From Rhizobium sp. CG5 (GTDB lineage Bacteria > Pseudomonadota > Alphaproteobacteria > Rhizobiales > Rhizobiaceae): DNA of 64,000 nt. The stretch is taken from assembly GCF_023701945.1 (NCBI RefSeq), contig NZ_JABAEF010000005.1:124001-188000 (forward strand). The letters run 5' to 3'. The notes under the pieces are model-generated. The model saw only the letters and a list, made by a program, of their open reading frames with translations, did no database searches and had not been told where the DNA came from. Below are positions 56,784 to 64,000 of the stretch, in pieces. Numbering within the stretch: the stretch's first letter is position 1; each line of letters starts with the position of its first letter. The position numbers were made by a program, and so were the translations under genes.

Positions 56784-57857
56784 ATGAGCCAGTCTGGAAG
56801 GAACGGTCTGACCTATAGCGATGCGGGGGTCGACATCGACGCCGGCAACCTGATGGTCGAGAAGATCAAGCCTGCCGTCAAATCGACGCGGCGGCCCGGC
56901 GCCGACGGTGAGATCGGCGGCTTCGGCGGCCTGTTCGACCTCAAAGCCGCCGGCTTTACCGATCCGGTCCTGGTGGCCGCCAATGACGGCGTCGGCACCA
57001 AGCTGAAGATCGCCATCGATGCCGGCATCCACGACACGGTCGGCATCGATCTCGTCGCCATGTGCGTCAACGATCTCGTGGTGCAGGGCGCCGAACCGCT
57101 GTTCTTCCTCGACTATTTCGCCACCGGCAAGCTCGATCCCGACCAGGGGGCTGCGATCGTCGGCGGCATCGCGGCCGGTTGCCTTGAGGCGGGCTGCGCG
57201 CTGATCGGCGGCGAAACGGCCGAAATGCCCGGCATGTACAAGGGCGGCGACTACGACCTGGCCGGCTTTGCGGTCGGGGCTGCCGAACGCGGGCAATTAC
57301 TGCCGGCCGGCGACATTGCCGAAGGCGACGTGATCCTTGGCCTTGCCTCGTCCGGCGTGCATTCCAACGGTTTTTCGCTGGTGCGCAAGATCGTCACCCT
57401 CTCCGGCCTCGACTGGGACGCGCCGGCCCCCTTTGCCAGCGAGACGACGCTGGGTGCGGCCCTGCTGACGCCAACCCGCATCTATGTGAAGCCGCTGTTG
57501 AAGGCGATCCGCGAGACGGGCGCCCTGAAGGCGCTGGCGCACATCACCGGCGGTGGCTTCCCGGAAAACATTCCGCGCGTCCTGCCCAAACATCTGGCCG
57601 CCGAGATCGATCTCGACAGCATCACGGTTCCGGCGGTGTTCTCCTGGCTTGCGGCCACCGGCGGCGTGGCCCAGAACGAAATGCTGCGGACCTTCAACTG
57701 CGGCGTCGGCATGATCGTCGTCGTCTCGGCTGAAAACGCTGATGCCGTGACGGCGGCCCTTGAGGCCGAAGGCGAGACCGTCGCCCGCCTCGGCCGCATG
57801 GTGGTGCGCGAAGACGGCGCTGCCGGCACGATCTACAAGGGCAAGCTCGGCCTATGA
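56784..57857 (+). CDS. purM: Phosphoribosylformylglycinamidine cyclo-ligase (AIR synthetase)
   Basis: Catalyses the fifth step of purine synthesis (357 aa). The ATP/Mg motifs are [13 protein letters not shown] (near residue 65), [18 protein letters not shown] and [25 protein letters not shown] (abridged). The start at 56784 gives the usual [19 protein letters not shown]-terminus. The stop overlaps the purN start (ATGA), coupling steps 3 and 5 of the pathway. It is divergent from the PerM-type gene. Confidence 0.96.
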   Translation: MSQSGRNGLTYSDAGVDIDAGNLMVEKIKPAVKSTRRPGADGEIGGFGGLFDLKAAGFTDPVLVAANDGVGTKLKIAIDAGIHDTVGIDLVAMCVNDLVVQGAEPLFFLDYFATGKLDPDQGAAIVGGIAAGCLEAGCALIGGETAEMPGMYKGGDYDLAGFAVGAAERGQLLPAGDIAEGDVILGLASSGVHSNGFSLVRKIVTLSGLDWDAPAPFASETTLGAALLTPTRIYVKPLLKAIRETGALKALAHITGGGFPENIPRVLPKHLAAEIDLDSITVPAVFSWLAATGGVAQNEMLRTFNCGVGMIVVVSAENADAVTAALEAEGETVARLGRMVVREDGAAGTIYKGKLGL

Positions 57858-58510
57858 TCCTAACCCGCAAGCGCGTCGTCGTCTTCCTATCCGGCGGCGG
57901 ATCGAACATGATGGCCTTGCTTGAAGCCTCGAAAGCGGCCGATTTTCCGGCTGAGATCGTCGCGGTGATCTCCGACAAGGCTTCGGCCGGCGGTCTCGCC
58001 AAGGCCTCCGCTGAAGGCATTGCGACGTTTGCCTTCGAGCGCAAATCCTATGCCGGCAAGGCCGAGCATGAAGCAGCCGTGCTGGCCGCCCTTGCCGACC
58101 TGAAGCCCGATGTCATCTGCCTTGCCGGCTACATGCGTCTGCTCTCGGCGGATTTCATCCGTGCTTACCAAGGCCGGATCATCAATATCCATCCGTCGCT
58201 GCTGCCGCTGTTTCCGGGGCTGCATACCCATGACCGTGCGATTCAGGCCGGCATGCGGGTGGCCGGCTGCACGGTGCATTTCGTGACCGAAGGCATGGAC
58301 GAAGGGCCGATCATCGCCCAGGCCGTCGTGCCGGTCCTGCCGGGCGACACTTCAGACAGCCTGGCGGCGCGCGTCCTGACCGTCGAACACCGGATCTATC
58401 CGACGGCACTGCAGTTGTTGTCGGACGGCACGGTCGCCATGGCGGCCGACGGCACGGTCAGCCGCAGCGGATCCGCCAGCGATCCGCTGGCCACGCTGAT
58501 TTCGGCCTGA
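57854..58510 (+). CDS. purN: Phosphoribosylglycinamide formyltransferase
   Basis: Formylates GAR with 10-formyltetrahydrofolate (218 aa). Motifs seen are [13 protein letters not shown] (residues 10-22), [10 protein letters not shown] and [20 protein letters not shown] with the catalytic Asn/His, plus [13 protein letters not shown]. It overlaps purM by four bases. A short tail beyond the enzyme ([16 protein letters not shown]) is not conserved. Confidence 0.95.
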   Translation: MILTRKRVVVFLSGGGSNMMALLEASKAADFPAEIVAVISDKASAGGLAKASAEGIATFAFERKSYAGKAEHEAAVLAALADLKPDVICLAGYMRLLSADFIRAYQGRIINIHPSLLPLFPGLHTHDRAIQAGMRVAGCTVHFVTEGMDEGPIIAQAVVPVLPGDTSDSLAARVLTVEHRIYPTALQLLSDGTVAMAADGTVSRSGSASDPLATLISA

Positions 58511-58519
58511 ACCCGCCGA

Positions 58520-59311
58520 TCATATGCGGTTGCCCATGAAGTAACCGGCTCCCATCACCAGCAGCGCTGTGGGGATGAACCGCGTCGAGAACGCGGTGAG
58601 CCGGTTCATCAGCCCCGCCACGACATCGCGTTTTCCCGCATAAAGGGCCTTGAGGCCGATGTCTGCGACCGGTTCCGGCTGCATGATGGCGGCGGCGGTA
58701 AGAGCGTTGATGCGGTGGCCGGCGGCGGTGAAAAATCCGGTCGCGGTGGGCCCTGGGCACAGCACCGTGACCACGACCTTGCGGCGGCGCAATTCCTGAT
58801 GCAGAGCCCGCCCGAAGGACAGCACATAGGCCTTGGACGCGGCATAGACCGCATAATTGGGGATCGGCTGGAAGGCGCCGGTGCTGGCGACCAGCAGGAT
58901 ATGCCCACCGCCGCGCGTCGCCATGTCACCGGCATAGAGATGGGTGAGCTCCGTCAGCGCCCGGATGTTGACGTCCACCATGCCGGTGACCCGGTCTAAG
59001 GTTTGGTCGGCAAAGCGGCCATGCACGGCGAAGCCGGCATTGTTGATCAGGGTTTCGATGGCGATACCCCGGCTGTCGATGGCGGATTTCAGGGCTTGTG
59101 CAGCCCCCGGATCGCCCAGATCGATGGCTTGCGTCACCACCTCCACGCCATGCGTCGACCTGATCTCACTGGCCAGAGCCTCAAGCGCGTCGGCGTGACG
59201 GGCGCTCAGCACCAGGCTGTAGCCGCGGCGGGCAAGCCCTTGCGCAAAGGCGCGGCCGAGACCGCCGGTCGCACCCGTCACCAAGGCCCATTTGCGCTGC
59301 TGATCCGCCAT
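58520..59311 (-). CDS. Short-chain dehydrogenase/reductase
   Basis: A 263-residue classical SDR. The cofactor motif is VTGATGGLGRAFA (residues 12-24), NNAGF is near 90-94, and the catalytic YAASKAY (Tyr and Lys spaced by three) is near 154-160. The C-terminus ends with FSTRFIPTALLVMGAGYFMGN, a membrane-associating segment. The DltE/YqjQ-like subgroup has such tails; substrate unknown. It is convergent with purN. Confidence 0.88.
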   Translation of the reverse strand: MADQQRKWALVTGATGGLGRAFAQGLARRGYSLVLSARHADALEALASEIRSTHGVEVVTQAIDLGDPGAAQALKSAIDSRGIAIETLINNAGFAVHGRFADQTLDRVTGMVDVNIRALTELTHLYAGDMATRGGGHILLVASTGAFQPIPNYAVYAASKAYVLSFGRALHQELRRRKVVVTVLCPGPTATGFFTAAGHRINALTAAAIMQPEPVADIGLKALYAGKRDVVAGLMNRLTAFSTRFIPTALLVMGAGYFMGNRI

Positions 59312-59321
59312 GCCGTTCTCT

Positions 59322-59520
59322 CCTCTGCGTCAGGGCTATCGCATATGAAACGATTCCCCTCCCAAACCCTCCCCACAAGGGGGAGGGCTTAACCCAGCCG
59401 CGAACTCGCCGCCTAGAATAGAACCGAGCGGTTTCCCCGGGCCTTCTCCCCCCTTGTGGGGGAGATGGCCGGCAGGCCAGAAGGGGTTTTTTCTCATATG
59501 CAATAGCCCTCCCTCTGCGT
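59322..59520. repeat. Palindromic element with 9-bp flanking direct repeats
   Basis: The direct repeat CCTCTGCGT occurs at 59322-59330 and 59512-59520. Between them an element of about 181 bases (59331-59511) has terminal inverted repeats AGGGCTATCGCATATGAAA (59332-59350) and its partner at 59492-59510 (17 of 19 matches). Its inner right part, 59445-59487, is about 39 of 44 identical to the right arm of the ribD insert. The left inner part (CCCTCCCCACAAGGGGGAGG) is a diverged copy in opposite orientation. Confidence 0.85.
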
Positions 59521-59579
59521 ACCGTTTGCAGTAATAGCCGATCTGGCCCCAGCGGCAAGGCAGAGTCCCGCGATCGCGA

Positions 59580-60182
59580 CTACTCAGCGCCGGACAGGCT
59601 GGCGCGGTTGAGAGAAGCCCATTGCAGCAGCATGATGGTCTTGCCGTCGCAGATCTCGCCGGTTGCGATCATGGCGAGCGCCGCATCCAGATCGATGTCC
59701 AGCAGTTCCAGGTCCTCATGCTCGTCTTCGAGCCCGCCGCCGGTTTCGACCTTCTGGGCTGCACTCACCGCCGCATAATAGAAATGCACCTTCTCGGTCA
59801 CCGAACCCGGCGACATATAGGCGCTGAACAGGTGGCGCGGCGCATCGATTTGGTAGCCGGTCTCCTCCAGCACCTCACGGCAGGCCGCAGCCAGCGGATC
59901 GCCGCCTTCGGTGCCACCGGCCGGCACTTCCAGCAGAAAGGCCGGATCACCATTGACATAGGCCGGAATGCGGAACTGGCGCACCATGACCACGGTCTGC
60001 CGGGACGGATCGAACAGCAGCATGGCAACCGCCTCGCCACGGTCGAACACTTCCCAGGTCAGCCGATGGGTCTGTTGCGCATCATTGGTGTAGTCGAACG
60101 TCACCTTGCGCAGGTGGCTCCAGCCCTTGGACAAGGTCTCGTCGGCAACGATCTTGATGGTCGTCCTGTCGAACTTGCTCAC
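59580..60182 (-). CDS. NudK-like Nudix hydrolase (GDP-mannose/ADP-ribose pyrophosphatase)
   Basis: A 200-residue Nudix enzyme. The Nudix box is G-G-T-E-G-G-D then PLAAACREVLEETGYQI (about residues 103-125), with all catalytic glutamates. The N-terminal KIVADETLSKGWSHLRKVT, the RQFRIPAYVNGDPAFLLE and the C-terminal EICDGKTIMLLQW match E. coli NudK over the whole length. GTG at 60182 is chosen because it overlaps the oxidoreductase stop (GTGA) and gives the family length; the longer frame adds low-complexity arginines. Confidence 0.88.
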   Translation of the reverse strand: MSKFDRTTIKIVADETLSKGWSHLRKVTFDYTNDAQQTHRLTWEVFDRGEAVAMLLFDPSRQTVVMVRQFRIPAYVNGDPAFLLEVPAGGTEGGDPLAAACREVLEETGYQIDAPRHLFSAYMSPGSVTEKVHFYYAAVSAAQKVETGGGLEDEHEDLELLDIDLDAALAMIATGEICDGKTIMLLQWASLNRASLSGAE

Positions 60183-62299
60183 GCCGGATCTTTCGTCAGC
60201 CAGACCTTGTTGTCGTGGAAGGCGGCACCGCCATGCGGGGCGACCGGATCGGCACCGGTCAGCACATTGATGCCCTCGCCGTCGACATGGGCCTTGTTGG
60301 GCCACAGGCCTTCGGCGACCAGAACGCCCGGCTTGACGGCATCGGTCACGCGGGCATGAATGCGGATCTCGCCGCGGTCATTGCCCATGCGCACCAGATC
60401 GCCGCTTTCGACGCCGAGCGCGAGCGCATCGGCGGGGCTGACCATCACCTCGGGACGCCCTTCCTTCTGCACCGAACTGCGGGTTTCGGCAAAGGTCGAG
60501 TTGAGGAAGTTGCGGGCCGGAGAGGTTGCCAGCCGGAACGGGTGCTGCGCATCGGCAAGCTCGATGACATCCACCTGATCGGGAAAGGCGGGAAACGCGG
60601 CGACCGGGCCGAGGATGCCGACCGAGGCCGGTGGGCGATTGGGGGCAGGCCCGCCGGCCCAGTCCGGCTTGAAGTGGAATTTTCCGTCGGCATGGGCAAA
60701 GCCGTTGAGGTAATGGGCCTCGTCGAAATCCGGCTGGCAATCGATCCATTTGTCTTCCAGCAGCGCATCGAAGCCGATGCGGCCGCTGGCTGTCAGGATA
60801 TGGTCGATATGCTCGCGCTCGGTCAGGCCGAAGCCCGGATAGTCCGCGACGCCGAGGCGCTTGGCCAGTTCCTCGATGACGAAGAGATTGGTGCGCACCG
60901 TTGCCGGCGGCTCGACAAGCTTGGGACCAAGCTGGATATGGTTCTGGCCGCCGCCGCGATAGAGATCGTCATGCTCGACGAACATGGTGGCGGGCAGGAC
61001 GATATCGGCCAATTCTGCCGTCTCGGTCATGAATTGCTCGTGCACGGCGACAAACAGGTCGTCGCGCAGGAAACCCTGCTTCACCAGCCGCTGCTCGGGC
61101 GCGACATTGACCGGGTTGGTGTTCTGGATCAGCATGGCCGTCACCGGCCCGCCGTGGCGCAGCGCGACGGCATCGCCGGTCAGCACGCGGCCGACCTGCG
61201 ACTGGTCGAGCATGCGGATCGACGGATCCATATAGCCTGTGCCCATCAGTTCCGACTTGTTGAGCCGGAAGATATCGCTGTTGGAATGAAAGGCGCCGCC
61301 GCCTTCATATTGCCAGGAGCCGAGCACCGTTGCGACCGACAGGGCGGCATGCATGGACGCTGCACCATTGCGGCTGCGGGTAAAGCCGTAACCGAGCCGG
61401 AAGAAGGTCTTTTTCGTCGTGCCGACCAGGCGGGCAAAGGCCTCGATCTCCTCGACCGACAGACCGGTGATCGCGGCGGCCCATTCCGGCGTGCGGGTCG
61501 CCAGATGCGCTTCGAGGCCGGCCGGATCGTCGGCGTATTTTGCCATATAGGGGCGATCGGCATAACCGTCGCGAAAGGCGATATGCATGACCGCGCAGGC
61601 CAGCGCCGCATCGGTGCCGGGCTTCAGCATCAGCGCCATGTCGGCCTGTTTCATGGTCGGATTGTCGTAGATGTCGATGACGACGATCTTGGCGCCGCGC
61701 TCCTTGCGGGCCTTGATGGCATGGGTCATGACATTGACCTGGGTGGCGACCGCATTGGTGCCCCAGATGACCACGCAATCGGTCCTCGCCATTTCGCGCG
61801 GGTCGGGGCCGCGCAGCATGCCGGTGCCCATGACATAGCCGGTCCAGGCCATGTTGGTGCAGATCGTGCCCATGAAGCCGGAATAACGCTTGGCATGGCG
61901 CAGGCGTTCGATGGAATCGCGCTGCACCTGGCCCATGGTTCCGGCGTAGAAATAGGGCCAGATCGCCTCCGTGCCATGCTTCTGCTCGGCGGCGACAAAG
62001 GCATTGGCGATCTCGTCGAGCGCCGCGTCCCAGGAAATCTCCTGCCAGGCGCCTGATCCCTTGGCGCCCTTGCGACGCTGAGGCACCATCAGCCGATCCG
62101 GGTGATAGAGGCGCTCGGCATAGCGCGCCACCTTGGCGCAGATCACGCCGGCCGTGTAGCTGTTGTCGGCAGCCCCGCGCACCCGGCCGATGCGGCCGTC
62201 CTCGGTCAGGTCGACCTCCAGCGCGCAGGTGGATGGACAGTCATGCGGACAGGTCGTATGACCGGGGCTCAGCGTCTTGATGGGTGTCGCTATGTTCAT
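60179..62299 (-). CDS. Molybdopterin-dependent oxidoreductase (formate dehydrogenase-like)
   Basis: A 706-residue cytosolic enzyme of the DMSO-reductase family. The [4Fe-4S] cysteines are Cys17, Cys21, Cys25 and Cys54 (CPHDCPSTC and GVICAKV). The molybdopterin-binding regions include WGTNAVATQVNVMTH, GYGFTRSRNGAASMHA and NTNPVNVAPEQR, and the C-terminal cap has RLATSPARNFLNSTFAET. The ligand position near residues 150-180 is FMGTICTNMAWT. The ATG at 62299 is better than the upstream one. The physiological substrate is unknown. The stop overlaps the NudK-like gene start. Confidence 0.92.
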   Translation of the reverse strand: MNIATPIKTLSPGHTTCPHDCPSTCALEVDLTEDGRIGRVRGAADNSYTAGVICAKVARYAERLYHPDRLMVPQRRKGAKGSGAWQEISWDAALDEIANAFVAAEQKHGTEAIWPYFYAGTMGQVQRDSIERLRHAKRYSGFMGTICTNMAWTGYVMGTGMLRGPDPREMARTDCVVIWGTNAVATQVNVMTHAIKARKERGAKIVVIDIYDNPTMKQADMALMLKPGTDAALACAVMHIAFRDGYADRPYMAKYADDPAGLEAHLATRTPEWAAAITGLSVEEIEAFARLVGTTKKTFFRLGYGFTRSRNGAASMHAALSVATVLGSWQYEGGGAFHSNSDIFRLNKSELMGTGYMDPSIRMLDQSQVGRVLTGDAVALRHGGPVTAMLIQNTNPVNVAPEQRLVKQGFLRDDLFVAVHEQFMTETAELADIVLPATMFVEHDDLYRGGGQNHIQLGPKLVEPPATVRTNLFVIEELAKRLGVADYPGFGLTEREHIDHILTASGRIGFDALLEDKWIDCQPDFDEAHYLNGFAHADGKFHFKPDWAGGPAPNRPPASVGILGPVAAFPAFPDQVDVIELADAQHPFRLATSPARNFLNSTFAETRSSVQKEGRPEVMVSPADALALGVESGDLVRMGNDRGEIRIHARVTDAVKPGVLVAEGLWPNKAHVDGEGINVLTGADPVAPHGGAAFHDNKVWLTKDPA

Positions 62300-62374
62300 C
62301 GCTTTTGTATAGGACAAGCTGACAAAGCTCAAAAGCCCCATTCCAACAAATCATCACAGCCATCGGAATTCGAC

Positions 62375-63223
62375 ATGAACTACCGCCATATCTACCACGC
62401 GGGCAATTTCGCCGATGTGCTGAAGCATGCCGTGCTGGCGCGGCTCGTGGTCTACATGCAGCAGAAGGACAAGGCGTTCCGGGTGCTGGATACCCATGCC
62501 GGCATCGGCCTTTACGACCTGTCGTCCGACGAGGCGCAGAAAACCGGCGAATGGCTGACGGGCATCGGCAAGCTGATGGAAGCCGACCTGCCGGCCAATG
62601 TGGCGCCGCTGCTGGCGCCCTATCTGGACGCCGTGCGCGAACTCAATCCCGACGGACCGATCACGCTCTATCCCGGCTCGCCAAAGCTTGCCCGCATGCT
62701 GTTTCGCCCGCAGGACCGCCTGTCGGCCATGGAACTGCATCCCGAGGATTGCCGGACGCTGGCCCGCCTGTTCGAAGGCGATTACCAGGTGCGCATCACC
62801 GAACTCGACGGCTGGCTGTCGCTCGGCGCCCATCTGCCGCCCAAGGAAAAGCGCGGCATCGTGCTGGTCGATCCGCCGTTCGAGGTCGAGAACGAATACG
62901 AGCGGATGGTGGAGGGGCTGGCGAAGGCCTGCCGGCGCTTTGCCACCGGCACCTATTGCCTGTGGTATCCGATCAAGAAGGGCGCGCCGCTGGCCGAATT
63001 CCACGCGGCGCTGAAGGCGCTCGACATTCCGAAAATGCTGTGCGCCGAACTCAATGTGCGCAGCGACCGCGAGGGCGGCCTGTCGGGCTCGGGGCTGATC
63101 ATCGTCAATCCACCCTTCACCCTGAAGGACGAGATGCATCTGATGCTGCCGGTGCTGAAACAGGCCACGGCCCAGGATCGCTATGCCTCGCATCGCTGCT
63201 TCTGGCTGCGCGGCGAAGATTGA
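62375..63223 (+). CDS. rlmJ: 23S rRNA (adenine-2030-N6)-methyltransferase
   Basis: Methylates A2030 of 23S rRNA (282 aa). It has the family N-terminus MNYRHIYHAGNFADVLKHAV, the SAM region DTHAGIGLYDL near residue 40, the catalytic DPPFE (residues near 168-172) and the late SGSGLIIVNPPFTL. It is divergent from the molybdenum enzyme gene. The ATG is at the expected place; a purine-rich CATCGGAATTCGAC precedes it. Confidence 0.94.
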   Translation: MNYRHIYHAGNFADVLKHAVLARLVVYMQQKDKAFRVLDTHAGIGLYDLSSDEAQKTGEWLTGIGKLMEADLPANVAPLLAPYLDAVRELNPDGPITLYPGSPKLARMLFRPQDRLSAMELHPEDCRTLARLFEGDYQVRITELDGWLSLGAHLPPKEKRGIVLVDPPFEVENEYERMVEGLAKACRRFATGTYCLWYPIKKGAPLAEFHAALKALDIPKMLCAELNVRSDREGGLSGSGLIIVNPPFTLKDEMHLMLPVLKQATAQDRYASHRCFWLRGED

Positions 63224-63309
63224 GACCTGTTGCCGCCTCGCCCGCCCTTGACCGCGTCGGCCTTTGCCAACATCCTCCGCCGAAACCAGGGAGACTCAAA
63301 GAACCTGCC

Positions 63310-63720
63310 ATGTCCGCCAGATCTGTTGTCAACGCCGTCGTGATCGCCGCAACCATGATTGCCGCCTCCGCACCGGCCCATGCCGGCGACTGGACGCCGA
63401 AATGCACCGATTCCTGGGTGCTGTGGACCGTCAAGACCCGGTTTGCGGAGAGCCACGGTCCCTTTCTCGCCCCAAGGCTGACGATTGCCGATTTCGGCAC
63501 CCCGCGCCAAGACCAGTTGATGCGCGGCGACAAGACCCATTCGGTCGAGCGGCGCCATTGCAGCGCTAAAATCGTTACCAGCGACGGCGTGTCCCGCCAG
63601 CTCTATTATCTGATCGAGAGCAACATGGCCCAGGCGGGCTTCGGATCCGGCGTGGAGTTCTGCGCCAGCGGTCTTGATCCCTCGCATATCTACGGCGCGG
63701 CCTGCGCATCGCTGCGGTGA
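63310..63720 (+). CDS. Exported protein of unknown function (136 aa)
   Basis: Signal peptide SVVNAVVIAATMIAASAPAHA, cleavage near residue 26. The mature part has four cysteines (PKCTDSW, RRHCSAK, VEFCASG and GAACASLR) that probably form two disulfides. Aromatic start WTPKCTDSWVLWTVKTRF. I recognise no family. The stop overlaps the next gene's GTG start, so it is translationally coupled to the RNase T2 gene, suggesting a shared periplasmic job. Confidence 0.72.
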   Translation: MSARSVVNAVVIAATMIAASAPAHAGDWTPKCTDSWVLWTVKTRFAESHGPFLAPRLTIADFGTPRQDQLMRGDKTHSVERRHCSAKIVTSDGVSRQLYYLIESNMAQAGFGSGVEFCASGLDPSHIYGAACASLR

Positions 63721-64000
63721 ATGGCCTGCCCCGCTATGGCGGCCTGATCGCGCTTGCAGCACTTGCCATTGCCGCGGCGGTCTATGGACTGCGGGAGGGA
63801 GCGAATACGCACCTCAACATGGCTGTGCCACGCGACACCGCGATACCGACCAAGCCGATCGCAGGCGAGACTACGCCAGCGCCTCGCCCGGCCGCCGTTC
63901 CCCGCGGCAAGGGATTCGATTTCTACGTGCTGTCGCTGTCGTGGTCGCCGACCTATTGCGGATCGGAGGAAGGCCGCGGCAATCGCCAGCAATGCGGCGG
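63717..64000 (+). CDS. Ribonuclease T2 family protein (partial, cut by window edge)
   Basis: A GTG at 63717 overlaps the previous stop (GTGA) and opens a frame to the window end (94 codons). The N-terminal hydrophobic segment GGLIALAALAIAAAVYGL is a signal or anchor, then a proline-rich linker, then FDFYVLSLSWSPTYCGSEEG, which is the CAS I region of RNase T2 with the catalytic-type S-W-S-P-x-Y-C pattern seen in bacterial members. The second catalytic block lies beyond the window. No ORF call covers it, because there is no ATG. Confidence 0.8.
   Translation, partial: MNGLPRYGGLIALAALAIAAAVYGLREGANTHLNMAVPRDTAIPTKPIAGETTPAPRPAAVPRGKGFDFYVLSLSWSPTYCGSEEGRGNRQQCG

Overview
The window is chromosomal DNA of an alphaproteobacterium of the order Hyphomicrobiales, most likely Rhizobiaceae (Rhizobium/Agrobacterium relatives). 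The evidence is high GC, the order plsX-fabH-ihfA-merR next to bamE, the glyA-nrdR-ribD-ribE and ribH-nusB blocks, an L,D-transpeptidase paired with an LdtR-type MarR regulator, hemB-RDD-bpt, ppx-ppk-hdaA, and intergenic and intragenic palindromic repeats of the kind seen in rhizobia. I see no phage, plasmid replicon, IS transposase, rRNA operon or CRISPR array.

Layout. 1-3.8 kb is accessory: a small HTH protein gene, a 265-bp palindromic element, a small membrane protein gene, a PHB-depolymerase-type esterase, an AT-rich SGNH-like gene and tRNA-Pro(GGG). 3.8-9 kb is the conserved envelope/lipid block: merR, ihfA, fabH, plsX, a YceD-like gene and a cytochrome bc1 chaperone gene on the minus strand, with bamE divergent. 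9-13.6 kb holds the H+-pyrophosphatase, an MFS transporter, nusB and ribH. 13.8-16.5 kb carries small envelope or stress proteins, including a 25-residue membrane peptide behind a good match to an EcfG/RpoE2 promoter. 16.6-20.3 kb is the minus-strand glyA-nrdR-ribD-ribE run, with a palindromic repeat inserted in frame in ribD. 20.5-26 kb holds the L,D-transpeptidase and ldtR, then hemB, an RDD protein and bpt.

26-35.8 kb contains a Tat-exported nitroreductase-like protein, parC, an unrecognised exported protein, a cytochrome P450 translationally coupled to an LpxL-like acyltransferase, an FUSC fragment-sized protein and aspS. 36-43.5 kb is a cargo-like stretch: LysE exporter, VOC remnant, TetR with two membrane proteins, MFS, Tat multicopper oxidase and an MBL-fold hydrolase. 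43.6-50.9 kb holds rnd, a GNAT, an Rsm22-like protein, a DUF2000/AraC pair, a phytase-like esterase with a candidate Pho box, and a membrane class III nucleotide cyclase.

50.9-58.5 kb is core again: ppx-ppk (polyphosphate), hdaA (DnaA regulation) with a PerM-type permease, and purM-purN. 58.5-64 kb has an SDR, a second palindromic element with flanking direct repeats, a NudK-like Nudix hydrolase overlapping a molybdopterin oxidoreductase, rlmJ, a small exported protein and the start of an RNase T2 gene cut by the window edge.

The most interesting items are the palindromic repeats. A 47-bp inverted repeat inside ribD and a copy near 59.4 kb share a core of about 44 bp, and an unrelated 32-bp-arm element lies directly after the first gene. 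Next are the P450-acyltransferase coupling, the stress-type promoter before the 25-residue peptide, and a cyclase lacking the usual substrate-specifying lysine. I did not find a clearly new multi-gene defence or biosynthetic system.
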